Assembly: GCA_020722625.1 (NCBI GenBank)
Contig: DYKK01000156.1
Coordinates: 1-7,682, forward strand
Direction: 5' to 3'
Origin: Anaeromyxobacter dehalogenans
GTDB taxonomy: Bacteria > Myxococcota_A > UBA9042 > DTJE01
Length of the DNA stretch: 7,682 nucleotides
The notes under the pieces were generated by a model. It ran no database searches and was not told the DNA's origin. It worked only from the letters and a program-made list of their open reading frames with translations. The translations under genes were made by a program, and so were the position numbers. Shown one piece after another: positions 1 through 6,300 of this stretch; the stretch's first letter is position 1; the number at the start of each line of letters is the position of its first letter.

Positions 1-169
1 GCCGCGCCCGCCGGAACTCGATGCGGCACGCGGCCGCCTCGTGGGCCGGCCCAACCGCCGGGCCATCCAGGGCCCGGTCGAGCGCCTCGGCCACCTCCGC
101 GACCGCGAAGTCGCACCGCACCATGAGGGGGCCCAGACGCACGTCACGTGCGCTCACGAAAGGTTCCAT
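1..169 (-). CDS. Unidentified gene, first 56 codons; possibly HprK-like kinase of RiPP loci (3' end outside window)
   Basis: The frame is open from ATG 167-169 to the left edge. An in-frame TGA at 203-205, with no other start codon after it, makes this ATG the earliest possible start. GTG at 155-157 or ATG at 122-124 remain possible later starts, because only a G-run 2 nt before the first ATG resembles a ribosome site. By hand count, G/C is at the third position in 48 of the 55 codons after the start, so the frame is clearly coding-like. The protein begins MEPFVSARDVRLGPLMVRCD and continues with an alpha-helical Ala/Glu/Leu segment (VAEVAEALDRAL). A short strand ending R-L-G-P-L-x-V-R-C-D followed by a helix resembles the N-terminus of HprK-related kinases that accompany PqqD-like proteins and peptide precursors, but no kinase motif lies in the visible part. 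It begins 36 nt after the peptide gene and probably belongs to the same operon. Confidence 0.55.
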   Translation of the reverse strand, partial: MEPFVSARDVRLGPLMVRCDFAVAEVAEALDRALDGPAVGPAHEAAACRIEFRRAR

Positions 170-205
170 GGCCCCCGGGGGTCGGGGGCAGGACCACGCG
201 GCTCA

Positions 206-364
206 CTAGACCGGCGTACACACTTCCTCCTGGCTCGGCGATGGCGCGCAGGTCCCGAGCCCCTGCCGTTCCGTGACGTCCTCCGAGTGGACCTCGGGCC
301 GGCGGTAGGGCCTCTTTGCGTCCTTGTCCTTCCGGGTTTCAAGCGTCTCGTCTCGATTCTTCAT
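206..364 (-). CDS. Putative RiPP precursor peptide, 52 aa, two Cys in C-terminal tail
   Basis: The peptide has 52 codons, starts at ATG 362-364 after GAGG with 6-nt spacing, and ends in TAG at 206-208. It begins 10 nt after the lipoprotein stop. Residues 1-17 are strongly charged and lysine-rich, with no signal peptide. Residues 20-32 carry the block Y20-x-x-P23-x-V25-x-S27-E28-x-V30-x-E32. The rest, GLGT-C39 ... C49-TPV, is a short Ser/Pro/Glu tail with Cys39 and Cys49. A Y-x-x-P-x-hydrophobic motif is what PqqD-like recognition elements bind in lasso leaders. I also recall uncharacterised small peptides with a Y-x-x-P-x-V-x-S-E-x-V-x-E block before a Cys tail, but could not check this. By hand count, G/C occurs at the third position in 42 of the 51 codons after the start, consistent with real coding. 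A leader of about 37 residues and a core of about 15 is inferred. An ordinary small cytoplasmic protein is the alternative. Confidence 0.65.
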   Translation of the reverse strand: MKNRDETLETRKDKDAKRPYRRPEVHSEDVTERQGLGTCAPSPSQEEVCTPV

Positions 365-370
365 CTGACA

Positions 371-374
371 CCTC
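371..374 (-). promoter_or_regulatory. Ribosome binding site of the small peptide gene
   Basis: GAGG directly follows the lipoprotein's TGA stop and lies 6 nt before the ATG at 362-364, the same spacing as in the lipoprotein gene. It favours this start over an in-frame ATG at 392-394, which would overlap the lipoprotein and lacks such a site. Confidence 0.6.
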
Positions 375-3300
375 TCAATACACGAGAACCACATATCCGG
401 CCGCGTTCGTCCCGACCAACAGGTCCGGCAGTCCGTCCCCGTTGAAGTCGCCCACGGGCACGGCCCGGAACCGTCCGAACAGGGCCCCGGACGGATTGTC
501 CGGGTCCACCAGGACGGGCGCCTGGTACGGGAACGCGCCCTGGCCGAAGGCCCCCTGCGGGTCCACGAGGTTCAGCCGTAGGAAGACCTTGCCGTACGTG
601 GACGTCGTCGAGAACAGGACGTAGGCGAGGTCCGCGCTCGGCACGGCCGAGGGGTCGTCATCGAAGTTCCCGATCACGACAGACTTGTCGTAGGATCCCC
701 CGATCGTGAACCCCTTCTCGTTTCGGTAGATCACGCCGTCCTGGGCCGGTGTCGGGGCTGCGGCCACCCGGACCTCCTGGCCGAAATGCGAGGCCATGTA
801 TCCCCCGTAGAACCCGTACTGGCCCTTGCTCGTGGTGCCCATCTGGATCTCATAATAGTGGCCGGCGAGCACATCGCCCCGCCCGTCGCCGTCCAGGTCC
901 CACGCCCCGTCCAGGGTGCTGAGGCCGAGGCCGCCCTTCGCGTCCACATCGGGCTGGAGGCGCACGACGTTTGCGTCGTCCCCGCTCCCGTCGTTCGTCC
1001 GGGAGGCCGTGAGGGTCATGGCCCCCGATACCGGTCGTCCCCGCGTGACCAGGATCGCACTCGGGTTCAGGTCCGCCGTGGCCACGATTGCGGCCTCGTC
1101 GTAGCCGTCCTGGTCCACGTCCTTCACGAAGTCCACGGTCACGCCGTAAAGGGTGGTCGAGAGGGCCCCGGACAGGGCGAAGGTCACGACCCGGTGCGCG
1201 TCGCGGTCGGCGGCGTTCGTCAGGTCGATCGTCCCATTCGAGGCCGCGGTCCACGTCGCGTCCCCCGGGACCAGGAAGGCCTGGTTGTCCGGGGAAGACC
1301 CGATCAGGATGTCGGCCACGCCGTCCCCATCGAAGTCGCCCTGGCCCGCCACCGCGATCCCTATCGCGACATACCTCATCCCGGTCACCGAGACGTTCGG
1401 GGTCGTGCCGATTCCGCCCGCCTTGCCGAGATAGATGCGGAGCGCATACGGGTAAGCCGGGTTGGCGGAGCCCTCGCCCACGCCCAGGTCGTCCACCCCG
1501 TCTCCGTTCACGTCCCCGAGCCCGACCACCGGGGTCCCGGTCCGGCTGTTCGCGGGTCCCTGGATGCACAGGTAGTCGCTGCCCGCACCCTCCGTGAAGA
1601 CGAGGTCGTCCACGTCCCGGTTGTCCCCGGCCCCGTGCCCGTACAGGATGCAGAAGGCGTTGGACGTCCCGCCGCCCACCGCCGCGTCGCCGAGGCCGTC
1701 GCCGTTCACGTCCCCGATGCCATAGACGCGGCGCTGGAAGTCGGCCCCGTTCCACGGCGCGCCGCTCCCAGAGAACCTCGCGTCCCGCAGGGCCAGGTCC
1801 ACGCTCGCCACCGACTCCGACGCGACAGGGGAGGCGTTCCCCACGTCGTCGGTCGCGCGGATGGCCACGTAGTATCCTGCAAACCCGCTCGACCCCGTCT
1901 GGAACTTGCACGGCTTGCCGTTCTCCTGCACGTCGGGTGGCCGGACGTCCGGGCCCGCGATCGTGAACGTCTGGGTCGTTCCCTGCACGGCCGGCGCCGG
2001 GATCGGGTCCGTGTAGGCGAGTCCCGTCACGCGGCACGCGGTCTCGAAGTCGTCCGCGGTCACGATCGGCAGGGTCGAGTACCGGATGTCGTAGGCCGCC
2101 GCCGAGGTCCCGGACTGGTCCCCGTTGTCCCCCGGGGCGACCCACTGGATCCCGACCGCCGGCCGCCTCGGGTGGGTCCCGGTCACCTGGAGGGTGGGAG
2201 CGGCCGGGGGCAGGAGGTCCACCGTGGCCGTGAACTCGGACACCGCGCTGTTCCCGGCCTTGTCCTGCACGGTCACGCGCACCGTGCCCTCGGTCTGGTC
2301 CGCGAGGGTCACGCGGTCGAAGGACAGCGTCGCGGGTTGCGACTCGAACGTGTACGGGATCGTCAGGTTGGTCGGCGACAGGGCGTCCGTCCCGGACCCG
2401 TGCGCATGGACCAGGGCCGTGACCTTCCCGCCCACGAGGTTCGCGTCGTCCGCCTCCATGGTCAGGCTCTTCTGGAGCCCCTGGGTGACCGCGTCCTCGT
2501 CCGCCGCGATGCCCCAGGGGTTCGAGGACCCCGCGGCCGGCGCCGTGAACGCCACGGTCGGATCCGTCAGGTCCACCGTCACCCTCAAGGCGCCAGAAGT
2601 CCCCCGCAACGACGCTCCCTCATAGACGCGGGCCTCGAGCGAGGGGGCCGTCCCGTCCGCGAACGTGTATTGCAGGGTCTCGGGGTTGTTCTGGAAGGGC
2701 TTCTGCTGGGACTGGCTGCCGTTCACGAAGAAGCGCACCTCGTCCACGGACCCGCAGGCCGGGGTCACGGACACGGTCAGGGTCCGATCGACGCTTCCGC
2801 AGTTCTCGCCGGGCGACGGGCACAGGGTGTTGTTCAGATAGCCGCCCGGCGTGAACCCGCCCAGGGAGACCTGGCACTCCAGCAACTGGATCTCGACGCC
2901 CGCGGACTGCGACGCCTCGTTGCCCACGTCGTCCGCCACGGTCACAAGGAACAGGTGGTACGGCGTGGCCCCCGCCGGAACCGTGACGAACAGCGCGGGT
3001 TCGAGCCCGCCCGGGTTCGTGATGCTCCCTCCCGCCACCTGGACCGGCTCGTCGCACAAGGCGAAGGCCGCGTCGCAGTTCGACGCGAGGTCCACCCGCC
3101 AGGCGTTGGAATCCAGGCTCATCCCGCCGAACTCGACCTCGACCTGGAAGCCGGGCACCGCGGGCTGCGCGTCGTCGGCGTCCTGGAGGACGGCCCCCGG
3201 GACCGGCGCGGACAGGAACACGTCCGGAACCACCGTGTCCACGAACGTGGACAGGTCCGCGGACGCCCCGTTCCCCGCCTCGTCCGTGACCTCGGCGTGC

Positions 3301-6300
3301 AGGTCGTGCGGCCCCTCGGTCAGGATCGGATTCGTGGCGAACGGGATGACGACGCGCTGGTCGCCCCCCACCACCCCGGTCCCCACCGGGGTCCCGAAGT
3401 CGCTGACGCTGACCGTGCGACCCACCGCGTCGGATTCCAGGACCACGTCCCGGCTGTCGCCGAACCGGACCAGGGCCGGGGTCAGGAAGGCGAGCGTCGG
3501 GGCCACGGTGTCCACGACCGGCGAGTAATAGACCACCCCCGCGGCCGGCGGGACCGGGCTCTGGTTGCCCGCCACGTCCCGGGCGACCACGTACACCTGG
3601 TTCGCCCCCTCGTTCAGGGTCACGTCCACGACCGCGCCGCCGCCGAACGGGTCCACGACCGCTTGCTGGAGCCCGCCCACGAAGACCGTGGCCGTGCCGG
3701 CCTCGCTCGCCTGGATCGCCAGTTCATAGACCCGGCCCGGGGCCTTTTGCTCCGCGGCGTTCAGGACCCCTTCCGGCGCCTCGGTGTCGGACGGGGACCC
3801 CAGCGACTGGACGGCCGGAGCCACCAGGTCCTGATACACGAACCGCTCCCGCTGGGTCGCCTCCGGGTTGTCGAGCGACGAGACCCACGGCTGGTCGTCC
3901 GCCACCCGGACCTCCGCGATCAGGGTGTGGAAGCCGTCCGAGAGGCCCTGGAGCGCGACCTGCGTCACGCCTCCCCCCGGGTTCACCGTGGCCCTCGCCA
4001 CCTCGCGATACCCGAGGGTCCCGCACGGGGCGGCCCCCGCCGGGGCGTTGTTCGAGCAGATGCGCACGTTGTCGGTCCCCTCCGGGGCGTCGAGCAGGCT
4101 CACGCCGAGGCCGCGGAACGACCCGATCCCCCACGCGGTCGCGCACCGGCCCTCCACGCAAGTCCCCGCGTCCAGGCACTCGGAGGACGCGGTGCACTCC
4201 GTGTCGTCCACGAAGGCCGGCGTGAAGATCCCGACGACCGGCTGGTCGGCCCAGACGGAGATCACGCGCTGGGTCGTCGCGGGATTGCCCGCCGCGTCCG
4301 AGGCGGAGGCCGCGAGGACCACCGTCCCGTTCGGCAGGGTCACGGCCGGCACGATCAGGCTGACGTACTCCCCGTCCGGGGCCTTCTTCGGGGCGGGGAA
4401 GGAGACTTCCTGCGGGGTCTCGCCGAGCAGGCCGTAGGTGACCGTGATCGGACGGTCCTTCGCGAGCCCGGCATACTTCACGACGAGCGTGTACTGGAGC
4501 CCCGGGGTCGCCGGGTCCTCGTCGTCAATGGTGGTCAGCGAGTTCGTCCCGGGCGTGGGCCGGTCGAAGAAGAGGTCGGGGGCGACGCGGTCCACCGTGA
4601 CCGTGATGGGGCCGGCGCTCGCCTCGAGCCCTCCGATGTCCGTGGCCGCGGCCTCGAGGGTGCAGGTCTTCTGATCGGTCAGGGTCACGTCCGAAAAGAC
4701 CATTCGCGCACCCTCCACCAGGCCCGGGAGCGTCGCCGGCGACGCGGTCCCGCACGCCACGGTCAGGGTCCCCGAGGACCCGGTCTCGAAGTTCGGGGCG
4801 TCGAGGACCACGTCCAGCACGCAGTCCTGAACGCCCGGGCCGCACGCCTCGTGCGCCAGATTGAGGAACTCGCCGTCCTGGGGGACGACGAAGGCGAGCG
4901 CGGGCACGGTCGTCTTCAGATACAGGGTCCGAGGCAGCGAGTATCCCTCGCCGCCGACGGTGACGGCCTTGCCCACGAACCGGTCGCCCGTCTCGGACAG
5001 GGTCGAGACCTGGAACGTCGCGCGCCCCTGGGGGTCGCTGTTCTTCGTCTCGCCTTCCGCATCGTTCACGATCAGCGTGACCGGAACCCCTTCGAGCGGG
5101 ATCAAGGCCGAGTCCGTGACCTCGACCGTCAAATCGAAGGGCAGCACCGCCACGGGCCCATCCTTGGCCGGTTGGACGATCACCACCCGGGGCGCATCCG
5201 TGACCAGGGTCAGGGTGCGCTCCTGCGTCGCCCCCTGGTTCTTCGCGGCATCCACGGCCCACGCGCGGACCGTGTTGGGTCCCGCGATCAGCGTCACGCC
5301 GGTGAAGACCACCTCCGGGCCGCCCCCCTGGGTCGCGCATCGGTCCGGCTGGTCGTTCACGGCCAGGCAGACCTTGGTTCCCTCCCCGCCTCCCGACAGC
5401 ACCCCCACGATGACCGTGACCTGGTGTCCCGGGGTGGCGGGGTCCTCGTCCACGTCGCCCGGGTGGAGGGCCGGGTCGATCGTGTCGTGGTCCGGCTGGA
5501 CGATGGCGACCTCCGGGGCGGTCCGGTCCAGGGTGAAGGGGACCTGCGTCACGTTTCCGGGGATGTCGGAGGCCACGTTCCCGTACTGGTCCGTGGCGTT
5601 GACCACGAGGGTGTATCCCCCGTCGGGGATCGGAACCCCCCCGACCTCGAGCGGGAGCGTGAAGGACAGGCCCGTGGCCTGGATGGGCCCGGACAAGAAG
5701 TCAATGACCACGCCCCCCGACCCGTCGCGGACCTGCACCACGGGCACCACGCCGGCCAGGCCCGAGGCGAACACCTTGACCGCGACCTGGGCCTGGGCGA
5801 CGAACTGGCCCGCGGCGGGCGCCAGGACCTTGAGGACCGGCGGGGGCAGGGCCACGGCAAACGCGACCTCCCCGGACGAGCCGGGGTTCGGCGCGTCGTC
5901 CCGGACCTGGCAGCGGACCTTCTGGGTCAACACCTGCACGTCGAGGGTCACGGGGATGTCGAAGACGCCGTCGGCCTCGGGGATGACCGCGGACCCGACG
6001 GTCACCGGCGCGGCGCCCAGGGCGTCCCGGCGGCACCGGACGGTCAGCGTGGACCCGGCGGTCACGTCCGCGCCCTGTACCCGGAAGGTCGTCTCGTACT
6101 TCGATGTCGTCTCCGGCTTCTGGTCGTCCTTCGCGAGCAGGGTCCCTCCCTGGGCCGGGAACACGAACGCGTACGCGGCGAGCGAGACCTTCGCCTGGAA
6201 CGAGGCCTGGGCCCGGCCCTCGCGCCCGCAGGCGTCCCGGCCCGCGGCCGCGACCGTGTAGGCTCCGTCCTCTGTCAGGTGGAGGTCCTCGTACGCGAAG

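Noticed and set aside
170..205. G/C-rich inverted repeat as a transcription terminator
   Set aside because: The stem has no loop to speak of and no following T-run, and the next gene continues on the same strand 36 nt later.
154..342. Minus-strand 62-codon frame overlapping the peptide gene
   Set aside because: Arg-rich off-frame sequence. The competing frame (206-364) has a ribosome site, third-position G/C bias and a leader-like motif.
365..394. Longer form of the small peptide starting at ATG 392-394
   Set aside because: It would add ten residues (MWFSCIERCQ) overlapping the lipoprotein's C-terminus and has no Shine-Dalgarno sequence as good as the GAGG before ATG 362-364.
41..445. Plus-strand 134-codon frame at the left end
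   Set aside because: Arg/Pro/Gly-rich, antisense to three better supported minus-strand frames, with no recognisable domain.
850..2145. Minus-strand 431-codon frame inside the lipoprotein
   Set aside because: It is a frame-shifted shadow with Arg/Gly/Pro-rich low-complexity content, inside a region whose true frame encodes the Fn3-like domain and FG-GAP repeats.
4861..6261. Plus-strand 466-codon frame
   Set aside because: It is a Ser/Thr/Pro/Arg-rich antisense shadow of the stalk region, with no recognisable domain and no ribosome site examined that would favour it.
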